NCBI GenBank assembly: GCA_023435435.1
Contig: JAEYRW010000053.1
Coordinates: 1 to 23,673 of the forward strand
Direction: 5' to 3'
DNA length: 23,673 nt
DNA from: Bacillota bacterium
GTDB lineage: Bacteria; Bacillota; Clostridia; Christensenellales; Aristaeellaceae
Position numbers and translations under genes: made by a program. Shown here piece after piece: positions 14,898 through 21,765 of the stretch; within the stretch, counting starts at the first letter, position 1; the number at the start of each line of letters is the position of its first letter. Under the pieces are notes generated by a model that worked only from the letters and a program-made list of their open reading frames with translations, did no database searches and had not been told where the DNA came from.

Positions 14898-14985
14898 ATG
14901 GAATGCCTCCTTCGCTTTGATGATCCTAGGATACACCGGAAACGGCGCGCGCTCCGTGACCATCTCACGCGATTCAGGCATCCTT

Positions 14986-15002
14986 CTGTGACTTTGTCAC
15001 AG
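14986..15002. promoter_or_regulatory. Palindrome CTGTGACTTTGTCACAG, candidate operator
   Basis: This perfect inverted repeat has 7-bp arms and a 3-bp centre. TGTGA and TCACA resemble the half-sites of CRP/FNR-family regulators but are separated by 5 instead of the usual 6 bp. It lies about 90 bp upstream of trxA and 20 bp upstream of a TATAAT on the other strand (15023-15028). Confidence 0.5.
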
Positions 15003-15004
15003 TA

Positions 15005-15020
15005 AAAAGCGGCCGCTTTT
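15005..15020. repeat. 16-bp perfect palindrome AAAAGCGGCCGCTTTT
   Basis: The palindrome could act as a short bidirectional hairpin, with A-runs and T-runs on either side. It sits between the CTGTGAC palindrome and a TATAAT box (15023-15028). Confidence 0.5.
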
Positions 15021-15050
15021 CTTATAATAGATTCAATTGGATGGTAAAAT

Positions 15051-15073
15051 GTGGGCATCTTTGCGATGCCCAC
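15051..15073 (-). terminator. Hairpin after the flavodoxin-like gene, probable terminator
   Basis: GTGGGCATC (15051-15059) and GATGCCCAC (15065-15073) form a perfect 9-pair stem. On the minus strand it is followed by ATTTTA, a weak T-run. It lies 45 bp after the flavodoxin-like stop. Confidence 0.5.
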
Positions 15074-15117
15074 TCCGGCTTGGAGGGTATCAAAGCATGC
15101 TGATCCTGCTTTCACCG

Positions 15118-15561
15118 TCAGAGTGCGCTCAGCTTCTCCACGAGCGAGGCGATCTGGCTGTCCCGGTCGGCGCCGGACCAGTGGACGATGCCGCTCTTGT
15201 CAATCTCGGCGCCCTTGGCCCGGCAGGCGGCCGCGATGATGCGCACCGAGCGGTTCCCGCCCATCCACGCGCGCTTAAGGTGCTGGGTGACGAAGCAGGA
15301 AACCTTCTTCCCGGATAGATCCGAAATGCCGGACAGGTAAAGCTGCATGACGCGCGCCAGGGTAAACCCCTGAACGGGCGAGGCGAAGATTACCGCGTCG
15401 TAGGGCCTTGCGTCGGGCGCGGGCGAATTGGGTTTCGCCTCGACGGGCTCGACGCGCGCCACTTCCGCTTCGTGGCCCTTGGCCTTCAAAGCCCCGGCCA
15501 ACCTCTCGGCCACCGAGAGCGTGTGTCCCGTCTGTGAAAAAACGATGATCCCAATCTTCAT
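15118..15561 (-). CDS. Flavodoxin-like (FMN-binding fold) protein
   Basis: This 147-residue protein opens with MKIGIIVFSQTGHTLSVAERLA, where SQTGHT (9-14) is the FMN-phosphate loop of flavodoxins. VIFASPVQGFTLARVMQLYL corresponds to the second FMN-contact region, and KKVSCFVTQHL to the next strand. It is likely a small flavin redox protein or NAD(P)H-dependent reductase-like protein; the partner is unknown. The loop order fits the flavodoxin_5/FMN-dependent family, without a clear subfamily. ATG 15561 has GGAGGG upstream. It is monocistronic, with its own promoter at 15607-15636. Confidence 0.87.
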   Translation of the reverse strand: MKIGIIVFSQTGHTLSVAERLAGALKAKGHEAEVARVEPVEAKPNSPAPDARPYDAVIFASPVQGFTLARVMQLYLSGISDLSGKKVSCFVTQHLKRAWMGGNRSVRIIAAACRAKGAEIDKSGIVHWSGADRDSQIASLVEKLSAL

Positions 15562-15606
15562 GGTTCCCTCCTGCGGTCGGTTGGTACAATTTTACTTCCC
15601 TGCGCC

Positions 15607-15636
15607 ATTGTAGACCATCGCGCACCCCGCTGTCAA
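15607..15636 (-). promoter_or_regulatory. Promoter of the flavodoxin-like gene
   Basis: On the minus strand, a perfect TTGACA (15636-15631) and TACAAT (15612-15607) are 18 bp apart. The expected transcript start is about 40 bp before the start codon. Confidence 0.82.
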
Positions 15637-15677
15637 ACGCGGCTTCTCCAAAACGCGGCGGTTTCGCATCATTTTCG

Positions 15678-15716
15678 AAAAAAACACCCGGCTCGTCTCC
15701 CGCGGAGACGGCCGGG
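15678..15716 (-). terminator. Intrinsic terminator of the feo operon
   Basis: On the minus strand, CCCGGC-CGTCTCC pairs with GGAGACG-A-GCCGGG: 13 pairs with one bulge and a 3-nt loop (15716-15687). TTTTTTT follows (15684-15678). It lies 16 bp past the last feo-operon gene. Confidence 0.92.
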
Positions 15717-15731
15717 GCTTTGTCATTTATG

Positions 15732-15881
15732 TCATTTGGGATGGCAGGCACCGTTTGACGGGCAGCCGTCGCAGCCGCAGCCGCACGAGGACTTTCCCAT
15801 CTTCCGCGCCTTCGCCTTGAAGTACACGATCGCCCCGACAATTCCGATCAGAACGATTCCGACGATCACATTTGCCAGCAT
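15732..15881 (-). CDS. FeoB-associated Cys-rich membrane protein
   Basis: This 49-residue protein starts with one membrane helix (LANVIVGIVLIGIVGAIVYF, residues 2-20), continues with a basic stretch (KAKARKMGK) and ends in a Cys cluster: C33, C35, C37, C40 and C46. It is the small FeoB-associated protein found after feoB in many Firmicutes; its role is not settled, but an iron-binding or FeoB-accessory function is likely. The start has GGAGG 9 bp upstream, 13 bp after the feoB stop, so it is cotranscribed. The feo terminator follows. Confidence 0.88.
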   Translation of the reverse strand: MLANVIVGIVLIGIVGAIVYFKAKARKMGKSSCGCGCDGCPSNGACHPK

Positions 15882-15894
15882 GGCAGGTCCCTCC

Positions 15895-18057
15895 TTATGC
15901 GGGCACCCTTGCCCGAAGCGTCCGCGATTCCCTGTAGGGCCGCACGACGAGGTAGATGAGAACCGCGAGCACGCAGACCGCGGCCAGCGTGCCGATGCCC
16001 AGAGTGGTTTCGCCGGTCAGGAGGCCGACGAGTTGATAGACGATGAGGCTCATGGCGTAGGCAAAGCCCGTCATCCAGCCGATGGCCGCCCACGTCCATT
16101 TGACGTTGTTCATCTCCCGCTTGATGGCGCCCATGGCAGCGAAGCACGGCGCGCACAGGAGGTTGAAGACCAGGAACGAGTAGGCGGAAAGCTGGGTAAA
16201 GTGCGCGGCGATGGGGGAGAGTCCGCCGAAAGCGCCTTCCTCCACCATCTCGAGGGCGTCGCCCGCCACGGCGTAAAGGGTACCGAAGGTGCCGACCACC
16301 TCTTCCTTGGCCACCAGACCCAGAACGGTGGCCACCGAAGACTGCCAGTTGCCAAAGCCCAGGGGGGCAAACAGCGGGGCGACGAAATTCCCGATTTTCG
16401 CAAGAACCGAATGGTCCATGTCCTCCACCATGCCAAAGGAGCCGTCCGCCCAGCCGAAGGACGAGGTGAACCACACGAAGATGGAGGCGAGGGTGATGAC
16501 GGTTCCGGCCTTCTTGATGAAACTCCAGCCCCGCTCCCAGGTGCCGCGCAAAACGTTTATGGCGGTGGGCACATGGTAGGGCGGAAGCTCCATGACGAAG
16601 GGCGCCGGTTCCCCCGCGAAGGGGCGCATCTTCTTGAGGATGATGCCGGAGAGCACGATGGCCGCCACGCCGATGAAGTAGGCGGACGGAGCCACCCACC
16701 ACACGCCGCCGAACAGCGCCCCCGCGATGAGGGCCACGATGGGCATCTTCGCGCCGCAGGGCACGAATGTGGTGGTCATGATGGTCATCTTCCGGTCCCG
16801 ATCCTGCTCGATGGTCCTCGACGCCATGATGCCGGGCACGCCGCAGCCGGAGGAAATGAGCATGGGGATGAAGCTCTTTCCGGAAAGTCCGAAGCGGCGG
16901 AACACCCGGTCCATGATGAACGCCACCCGGGCCATATAGCCCACGTCCTCGAGAACGGCCAGCATCAGGAACAGAACCAGCATCTGCGGCACGAAGCCAA
17001 TGACCGCGCCCACGCCGTACACGATGCCGTCCACGACAAGCCCCACCAGCCAGCCCACCGTCCCCACGCCCTCCAGAAAGCCGCGCAGGGGTTCCGCGAT
17101 CCATTCGGAGACAAGCACGTCGTTTGTCCAGCCGGTGACCAGATCGCCCACGGTGGTGATGGCGATCCAGTAGACGAAAACCATGATGGCGGCGAAGATC
17201 GGAAGGCCAAGCCATCGGTTGGTGACCACCCGGTCGATTTTGTCGGAGGCGGAGAGCATTCCCCTGTTCACCTTCTTGTAACAGGCGCCGATGATGGAGG
17301 CGATCCAGTCGTAGCGGGCGGCGGTGACGATGGATTCCGCGTCGTCGTCCAACTCCGCTTCGCAGGATTTGATGTCCTTTTCAATGTGGGAGAGTATGCC
17401 CTCGGAAATGTTCAGGTCCGCAAGCACCTTCTCGTCGCGCTCGAAGATCTTCACCGCGAACCAGCGCTGCTTTTCCTCGGGCAGGTCGTGAAGCGCCGCC
17501 TCCTCAATGTGTGCAATGGCGTGCTCCACCGAGCCGGGGAACCTGTGCCGGGGGATCATCTTCTCCCCGCTTCTGGCCTGGGCCACCGCCAGCTTTGCGG
17601 CCTCCATGACGCCCTCGGCCTTCAACGCGGAAATTTCGACGATCTGCGTGCCCAATGCCTCGGAAAGCCGACCGGTGTCGATTTTGTCGCCGTTTTTGCG
17701 CACCACGTCCATCATGTTGAGGGCCACCACCATGGGGATGCCCAGTTCCGCCAGCTGCGTGGTTAAGTAAAGGTTGCGCTCGAGATTCGTGCCGTCGATG
17801 ATGTTGAGAATGGCATCCGGCCGCTCCCGCACCAGATAGTTGCGCGCAACGACCTCCTCGAGGGTGTAGGGCGAGAGGGAGTAAATCCCCGGGAGGTCGG
17901 TGATGGTGACCTCCTTGTCGCCCTTCAGGCGTCCCTCCTTTTTCTCCACCGTCACGCCCGGCCAGTTGCCGACGAACTGGTTCGAGCCCGTCAGGGCGTT
18001 GAACAGGGTCGTCTTTCCGCTGTTGGGGTTTCCCGCCAATGCGATGCGAATCGCCAT
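15895..18057 (-). CDS. feoB: Ferrous iron transporter FeoB
   Basis: This 720-residue protein is the main Fe(II) importer of the inner membrane. The N-terminal G domain has G1 GNPNSGKTT (9-17), G3 DLPG (54-57), G4 NMMD (114-117) and G5 SALK (143-146). A helical linker (about 165-275) follows, then the membrane part with two Gate-type halves, including SGCGVPG (C405) and PCGAKMP (C434), conserved in FeoB. The length is full. AAGGAGG precedes ATG 18057. An iron-type operator lies just upstream (18081-18100), and two feoA genes come before it in the same direction. Confidence 0.97.
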   Translation of the reverse strand: MAIRIALAGNPNSGKTTLFNALTGSNQFVGNWPGVTVEKKEGRLKGDKEVTITDLPGIYSLSPYTLEEVVARNYLVRERPDAILNIIDGTNLERNLYLTTQLAELGIPMVVALNMMDVVRKNGDKIDTGRLSEALGTQIVEISALKAEGVMEAAKLAVAQARSGEKMIPRHRFPGSVEHAIAHIEEAALHDLPEEKQRWFAVKIFERDEKVLADLNISEGILSHIEKDIKSCEAELDDDAESIVTAARYDWIASIIGACYKKVNRGMLSASDKIDRVVTNRWLGLPIFAAIMVFVYWIAITTVGDLVTGWTNDVLVSEWIAEPLRGFLEGVGTVGWLVGLVVDGIVYGVGAVIGFVPQMLVLFLMLAVLEDVGYMARVAFIMDRVFRRFGLSGKSFIPMLISSGCGVPGIMASRTIEQDRDRKMTIMTTTFVPCGAKMPIVALIAGALFGGVWWVAPSAYFIGVAAIVLSGIILKKMRPFAGEPAPFVMELPPYHVPTAINVLRGTWERGWSFIKKAGTVITLASIFVWFTSSFGWADGSFGMVEDMDHSVLAKIGNFVAPLFAPLGFGNWQSSVATVLGLVAKEEVVGTFGTLYAVAGDALEMVEEGAFGGLSPIAAHFTQLSAYSFLVFNLLCAPCFAAMGAIKREMNNVKWTWAAIGWMTGFAYAMSLIVYQLVGLLTGETTLGIGTLAAVCVLAVLIYLVVRPYRESRTLRARVPA

Positions 18058-18080
18058 AAGACTGTTCCTCCTTGCGAACT

Positions 18081-18100
18081 GGATTAGGCCATCCTAATCC
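18081..18100. promoter_or_regulatory. Internal DtxR-type iron box before feoB
   Basis: GGATTAG (18081-18087) and CTAATCC (18094-18100) form a perfect inverted repeat with 7-bp arms and a 6-bp spacer. Its core is the same as that of the two boxes before feoA. It lies 24 bp before the feoB start codon. I see no good promoter next to it. Confidence 0.65.
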
Positions 18101-18114
18101 TTTGACTTATTTTT

Positions 18115-18139
18115 CGCGGAGCCTTTTGTGTGCTCCGCG
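18115..18139. other. Intercistronic hairpin between feoA and feoB
   Basis: CGCGGAGC (18115-18122) and GCTCCGCG (18132-18139) flank a 9-nt loop directly after the feoA stop. In the feo mRNA it is followed by A-rich, not U-rich, sequence, so it is more likely an mRNA processing or stability element than a terminator. Confidence 0.6.
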
Positions 18140-18358
18140 TCATTCGACCTCGACCATGGCCGCGTCCGCCTTCCGGACGGAAAGCTCGTAGCCGCGCACG
18201 GTCAACTCCAGCGGGTCCCCCAACGGGGCCACCTTGCGCACATAGATTTCGGTTCCCTTTGTGATCCCCATGTCCATGATGCGCCGCTTCACGGCCCCCT
18301 CGCCGTTCAGCTTTCTGACCTTAACGGTCGCGCCGATGCCTGCCTCCCTGAGCGTCAT
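18140..18358 (-). CDS. feoA: FeoA family protein (second copy)
   Basis: This 72-residue cytoplasmic SH3-like protein matches FeoA, which supports FeoB-mediated iron uptake. The family pattern is clear: VRKLNGEGAVKRRIMDMGITKGTEIYVRKVAPLGDPLELTVRGYELSVRKADAAMVEV. ATG 18358 has GGAGG upstream and lies 14 bp after the first feoA stop. Two feoA genes ahead of feoB is a common Firmicute arrangement; the two copies here are clearly different in sequence. Confidence 0.94.
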   Translation of the reverse strand: MTLREAGIGATVKVRKLNGEGAVKRRIMDMGITKGTEIYVRKVAPLGDPLELTVRGYELSVRKADAAMVEVE

Positions 18359-18372
18359 TTTCCTGCCTCCTT

Positions 18373-18588
18373 CTATACGTGAATCTTCAGCGCCATTTCG
18401 CGGCTGATGGCGACGCGGGATTCCCGAACCTGCACGATGAGGTTGCCCCCCGACGCGGAGACGACCTTGACCGCGCTGCCCTCGGTAAACCCTAGATTTT
18501 CCAGAAAACGCCTGGTCTCCGGCAGCCCGCCGATCTTCCTGATGCACCTGGTCTCATCCAGCCCGGCCATCGACAGCGGCATGCGCAT
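18373..18588 (-). CDS. feoA: FeoA family protein (first copy)
   Basis: This 71-residue protein has the FeoA SH3-like pattern: RKIGGLPETRRFLENLGFTEGSAVKVVSASGGNLIVQVRESRVAISREMALKIHV. It opens the feo operon. Two starts are possible: ATG 18588 lies 4 bp after AAGGGG and ATG 18582 lies 10 bp after it; the longer form is listed. It is expressed from the iron-controlled promoter at 18633-18661. Confidence 0.93.
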   Translation of the reverse strand: MRMPLSMAGLDETRCIRKIGGLPETRRFLENLGFTEGSAVKVVSASGGNLIVQVRESRVAISREMALKIHV

Positions 18589-18608
18589 ACACCCCTTTTT
18601 GTTCAGAT

Positions 18609-18624
18609 ATTAGGCATCTCTAAT
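18609..18624. promoter_or_regulatory. DtxR-type iron box 1
   Basis: ATTAGGCATCTCTAAT is a perfect inverted repeat (ATTAG/CTAAT, 6-bp spacer). It sits just downstream of the expected transcript start of the feo promoter, where a bound repressor would block elongation. Confidence 0.72.
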
Positions 18625-18632
18625 CCCTCATG

Positions 18633-18661
18633 ATATTAGCATATCCTAACCATTCTGTCAA
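18633..18661 (-). promoter_or_regulatory. Promoter of the feo operon
   Basis: On the minus strand, a perfect TTGACA (18661-18656) and TAATAT (18638-18633) are 17 bp apart. The -10 and spacer are covered by iron box 2. Confidence 0.88.
18636..18649. promoter_or_regulatory. DtxR-type iron box 2
   Basis: TTAG (18636-18639) and CTAA (18646-18649) with a 6-bp spacer overlap the -10 and spacer of the feo promoter. The centre lies 26 bp from that of box 1. The layout fits repression by a metal-loaded DtxR/IdeR-family protein; the regulator gene is not in this window. Confidence 0.7.
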
Positions 18662-18730
18662 CACCGGTCTGTTGCCGCGGGAAAACTTAATCTTGCGGGC
18701 CGGGGGGCGCGCTTTCCGGATAACCCGACG

Positions 18731-18757
18731 AAATTTGTGCACATGCACAGCAAATTT
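18731..18757. promoter_or_regulatory. Imperfect palindrome, candidate activator/repressor site of the sugar operon
   Basis: AAATTTGTGCA (18731-18741) and TGCACA-G-CAAATTT (18744-18757) form a long inverted repeat with one extra base. It ends 28 bp before the -35 of the sugar operon promoter, a usual place for an activator. The AraC protein encoded in the operon is the obvious candidate ligand, but this is inference. Confidence 0.5.
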
Positions 18758-18784
18758 GGACACATGGGAACAAAACTTTCATCA

Positions 18785-18813
18785 TTGCAAAAGGTTTCAC
18801 ATACTTCTATAAT
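18785..18813 (+). promoter_or_regulatory. Promoter of the sugar-utilisation operon
   Basis: TTGCAA (18785-18790) and a perfect TATAAT (18808-18813) are 17 bp apart. The expected leader before the first gene is about 50 nt. Confidence 0.82.
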
Positions 18814-18871
18814 AGATTCATCAAGAAGCCGCGCGGACGATTCTCCGGGCGGTATGGTGGAGGCAGAAGGC

Positions 18872-19717
18872 ATGGAAAGGCGTTTTTCGGTGGGCGTAAT
18901 CCTCGAATCGTTCCGGCTGCCGTTTGCCCAGGCGGTGAAAAAAGCTGCGGAAGTGGGCGCGGCGGGACTGCAAATCTACGCGACCCAGGGCGAGATGGCG
19001 CCGGAAAACATCACCCCGGCGGGCATCCGCGAAAAAAAAGCCGTCATCCGGGACAGCGGGCTTCGGGTCGCGGCACTGTGCGGCGACATCGGCGGCTTCA
19101 TGGACGCGGAAAAAAATCCCGCGCAGGTGGAGAGGTCGAAGAAAATACTGGACCTCGCGTTGGAATTTGACACAAATATCGTCACCACCCACATCGGCGT
19201 CGTGCCCAAGAGCCGGGACAACCCCCTCTATGACGTCATGCTTTCGCCCTGCCGGGAGCTGGCTGACTACGCAAAGAGCGTGGGCGCGCACTTCGCGGTG
19301 GAGACCGGCCCCGAGTCGGCGGAGCTTTTGAAGGGTTTTCTGGACGAGCTGGGCTCGGACGGCGTGGCGGTCAACCTCGATCCGGCGAATTTCGTCATGT
19401 GCGCGGGCGTCGATCCGGTGCAGGCCACCAGGACCTTGGGGCGCTACATTGTGCATACCCACGCCAAGGACGGGGTGCGCAATTATGACTTCGACCCAGA
19501 GGAACTGTTCATGCCCGGCGGTTGGGAGAAGTTTCAAAAAAAGGGCGAACCGTTCACCGAGACGCCTTTGGGCGAGGGCGGCGTCGATTTCCGCGCGTGG
19601 CTGGACGCCCTTGCAGAAGTCGGCTACCGGGGCTTCCTCACCATCGAGCGCGAGGCGGGCGAAACGCCCGAGCGGGATATCCGCCTTGCCGTTGATTATC
19701 TGAACGCGCGCATCTGA
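18872..19717 (+). CDS. Sugar phosphate isomerase/epimerase (xylose isomerase-like TIM barrel)
   Basis: This 281-residue enzyme belongs to the AP endonuclease 2/xylose isomerase-like TIM-barrel family that isomerises or epimerises sugars or keto-sugars. Probable metal ligands are E144 (AVETGPE), D170 (NLDPAN), H195/H197 (VHTHAKD) and the Glu of LTIEREAG near the end. H107 (THIGV) lies in the substrate pocket region. ATG 18872 has GGAGG 8 bp upstream; ATG 18854 lacks one. It is the first gene of an operon with an AraC regulator and a Gfo/Idh/MocA dehydrogenase, which suggests oxidation and rearrangement of a sugar or sugar derivative. The exact substrate cannot be read from sequence. Confidence 0.88.
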   Translation: MERRFSVGVILESFRLPFAQAVKKAAEVGAAGLQIYATQGEMAPENITPAGIREKKAVIRDSGLRVAALCGDIGGFMDAEKNPAQVERSKKILDLALEFDTNIVTTHIGVVPKSRDNPLYDVMLSPCRELADYAKSVGAHFAVETGPESAELLKGFLDELGSDGVAVNLDPANFVMCAGVDPVQATRTLGRYIVHTHAKDGVRNYDFDPEELFMPGGWEKFQKKGEPFTETPLGEGGVDFRAWLDALAEVGYRGFLTIEREAGETPERDIRLAVDYLNARI

Positions 19718-19756
19718 CAAAGCCATTCACGCTTCTTCCCGAAAGGAGGAGTGCCC

Positions 19757-20650
19757 GTGGAAACGCTCGGCAGAGTCTATCATTTCTCAAAGGATTTCGA
19801 TGTCATCCCAAGTCCGTTCGGGAACATACTGCTCTATCAAGTCGGTGAAATCTGCTGCGAGGTTGGGTACGAGGTGCCCCCGCACAAGCAGTGGTGCTAC
19901 GAAATCGCCTACATCAAATCGGGTGAGGGTACCATGTGCACCGACGGCGTGACGCATCACGTGCGCACCAACGACATCTATTTAAACGGAAAAAACGACG
20001 TCCACAGCATCCGCGCCGACCGGGGCAGCCAGTTGAGATACCTGTATATGGGCTTTGACGTGCCGGAGGCGCGTCGGCGGGAGCCTGCCCTTGCGGAGGT
20101 GCTCCGGTTCTTCGATGAGCTCAAATCCCCCTGCGCCCAGGACCGCTCCGGCGTGGGCGAAATCCTCGGCAAGACCGTGCAGGAATTTTATTGGGATCAG
20201 CCCTGCTTCGAGGAAATCGTATCCGCTTCCCTCCGTCTCATCATCCACCTGGCCTACCGAAACGCCGTTTCCCACGCGGCCTCGCCGGGCCAGCGCGCCG
20301 TCACCACAATCAATGTGGGCGTCACTGTCTACCTGATCATCCGTTATGTGGACGACCACATCTGCGAAATTGGCTCCATCCGGGACCTGGCGGAGAAGCT
20401 GGGTTACAGCTATACCTACATCTCGCACCTGTTCAAGAACAAGACAGGAATCACGCTTCAGCAATATATCCACAAAAAGAAGATGGAAAAAGCGGCGGAA
20501 CTCCTCATGGAGGCCGAGCTGACCGCCACACAGACGGCGGAGCGGCTGGGGTACCAGAGCGTGCAGGCGTTCGGCAAGGTTTTTCGCGGCATTTATGGGA
20601 TGAGTCCCACGCAGTACCTGAGGCAGCAAAGGCAGGAGGAAAACGCATGA
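19757..20650 (+). CDS. AraC-family transcriptional regulator with cupin domain
   Basis: This 297-residue regulator has an N-terminal cupin (about 15-100), seen in WCYEIAYIKSGEGTMCTDGVTHHVRTNDIYL, and a C-terminal AraC DNA-binding domain. The first helix-turn-helix is in IRDLAEKLGYSYTYISHLFKNKTGITLQQYI and the second in TATQTAERLGYQSVQAFGKVFRGIYGMSPTQYL. The start is a GTG at 19757, 7-8 bp after AAAGGAGG; the GTG at 19751 would touch that site. It lies 39 bp after the isomerase gene and its stop overlaps the next start (ATGA), so it is an internal operon regulator sensing the pathway's sugar. Confidence 0.92.
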   Translation: METLGRVYHFSKDFDVIPSPFGNILLYQVGEICCEVGYEVPPHKQWCYEIAYIKSGEGTMCTDGVTHHVRTNDIYLNGKNDVHSIRADRGSQLRYLYMGFDVPEARRREPALAEVLRFFDELKSPCAQDRSGVGEILGKTVQEFYWDQPCFEEIVSASLRLIIHLAYRNAVSHAASPGQRAVTTINVGVTVYLIIRYVDDHICEIGSIRDLAEKLGYSYTYISHLFKNKTGITLQQYIHKKKMEKAAELLMEAELTATQTAERLGYQSVQAFGKVFRGIYGMSPTQYLRQQRQEENA

Positions 20651-21711
20651 AACCGGTCAGAATCGGACTTGTCGGCACCGGCGGTATTTCAAACGCGCAC
20701 ATGCTGGGCTACGCGAAGCTCGCCGAGGAGGGAAAGGTCGAGCTCGTGGCGGCATGCGACCTGAACGTGCCCCGGGCGGAAGCCTGGGCGAAGAAGTACG
20801 GCTTCCGGGAGGTGTACGGGAACCACAGGGAGATGCTCGAAAAGAGCGATCTCGACGCAATCAGCGTGTGTACCTGGAACAACGGCCACGCGTCCATCAC
20901 CATCGACGCGCTCCGGGCCGGGAAGCACGTTCTGTGCGAAAAACCCCCGGCCATGACCGTCGCGGAGGCCGAGGCCATGCAAAAGGCCGAGGCCGAGAGC
21001 GGAAAGACGCTCATGATCGGCTTCGTGCGCCGCTTCGGCAGAAACGCTGAACTGGTGCTGGACTTTTTCAACAACGGTTTTTTCGGCGACATCAACTTTT
21101 CAAAGATCGCGGTCACCCGGCGCTGCGGCTGTCCGCTTGGCTGGTTCGCCAATTCCAAGCTCTCCGGCGGCGGGCCGCTCATCGACAACGGCGTACACCT
21201 CATCGACCTGGTGCGCTACCTCACCGGAAAGCCCCTGGCGGTGTCCTGTTATGCGTCAACGTATGACAACATGGGTTCCCGCACCCACGTAAAGGGCATC
21301 GACCGCTACGCCTCCGTGGACCCCTCCTCCTTCAGCGACGTGGAGGATCTGGCGGTGGGCATGGTCAAGTTTGAAGGCGGGATGACCATGAGTCTGGAAT
21401 TTTCCTACAGCCAGGAAATCGAGGAGGGCGTCGTGGGCGTTGAAATCTACGGCTCCAAGGGCGGCGCGGTGGTGGAACCGCACCTGACCCTCATGACCGA
21501 GATGAACGGATACCTGGTCAACATCAAGCCCCAGATCGACGTCCCGCCCTTTGAGAAGGTGTTCGAGGCGGAGATCCGGCACTTCGTGGACTGCGCGCGC
21601 GGGGAAACCGAATGCCGCAACCGCATCGACGACGGCATCGAGCTCATGCGGATCATCACGTCCATGTACGAATCCGCAAAGACGGGGCGCGAGGTCGCCA
21701 TTCGCAGATAG
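20647..21711 (+). CDS. Gfo/Idh/MocA-family oxidoreductase
   Basis: This 354-residue NAD(P)-dependent dehydrogenase has the Rossmann motif GLVGTGGIS (7-15), the family hallmark CEKPP (97-101) and the C-terminal catalytic segment GGPLIDNGVHLIDLVRYLTG with D180 and H184. Such enzymes oxidise or reduce sugars, inositols and glycosides. It starts in the ATGA overlap with the AraC gene and has the weak site AGGAGGAAA just before. Together with the isomerase it probably converts the imported sugar through a keto intermediate; the substrate is unknown. Confidence 0.94.
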   Translation: MKPVRIGLVGTGGISNAHMLGYAKLAEEGKVELVAACDLNVPRAEAWAKKYGFREVYGNHREMLEKSDLDAISVCTWNNGHASITIDALRAGKHVLCEKPPAMTVAEAEAMQKAEAESGKTLMIGFVRRFGRNAELVLDFFNNGFFGDINFSKIAVTRRCGCPLGWFANSKLSGGGPLIDNGVHLIDLVRYLTGKPLAVSCYASTYDNMGSRTHVKGIDRYASVDPSSFSDVEDLAVGMVKFEGGMTMSLEFSYSQEIEEGVVGVEIYGSKGGAVVEPHLTLMTEMNGYLVNIKPQIDVPPFEKVFEAEIRHFVDCARGETECRNRIDDGIELMRIITSMYESAKTGREVAIRR

Positions 21712-21713
21712 AT

Positions 21714-21736
21714 TTCAATCCGCGGGAGCGGTTGAA
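21714..21736 (+). other. Hairpin before the substrate-binding protein gene
   Basis: TTCAA-T-CCGC (21714-21723) pairs with GCGG-TTGAA (21728-21736) around GGGA. It has no T-run. Placed between a dehydrogenase and a transporter-binding-protein gene, it may mark mRNA processing that raises binding-protein expression. Confidence 0.45.
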
Positions 21737-21765
21737 GGATAGAGAAGAAGCGGAGGAATGAATTC

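Noticed and set aside
15041..15103. 20-codon plus-strand frame starting ATG 15041
   Set aside because: It has no ribosome site and covers the hairpin at 15051-15073, which explains the sequence better.
15736..17766. 676-residue plus-strand frame inside feoB
   Set aside because: It is rich in His/Gly/Glu in the way of antisense translation of a membrane protein; feoB on the minus strand is certain.
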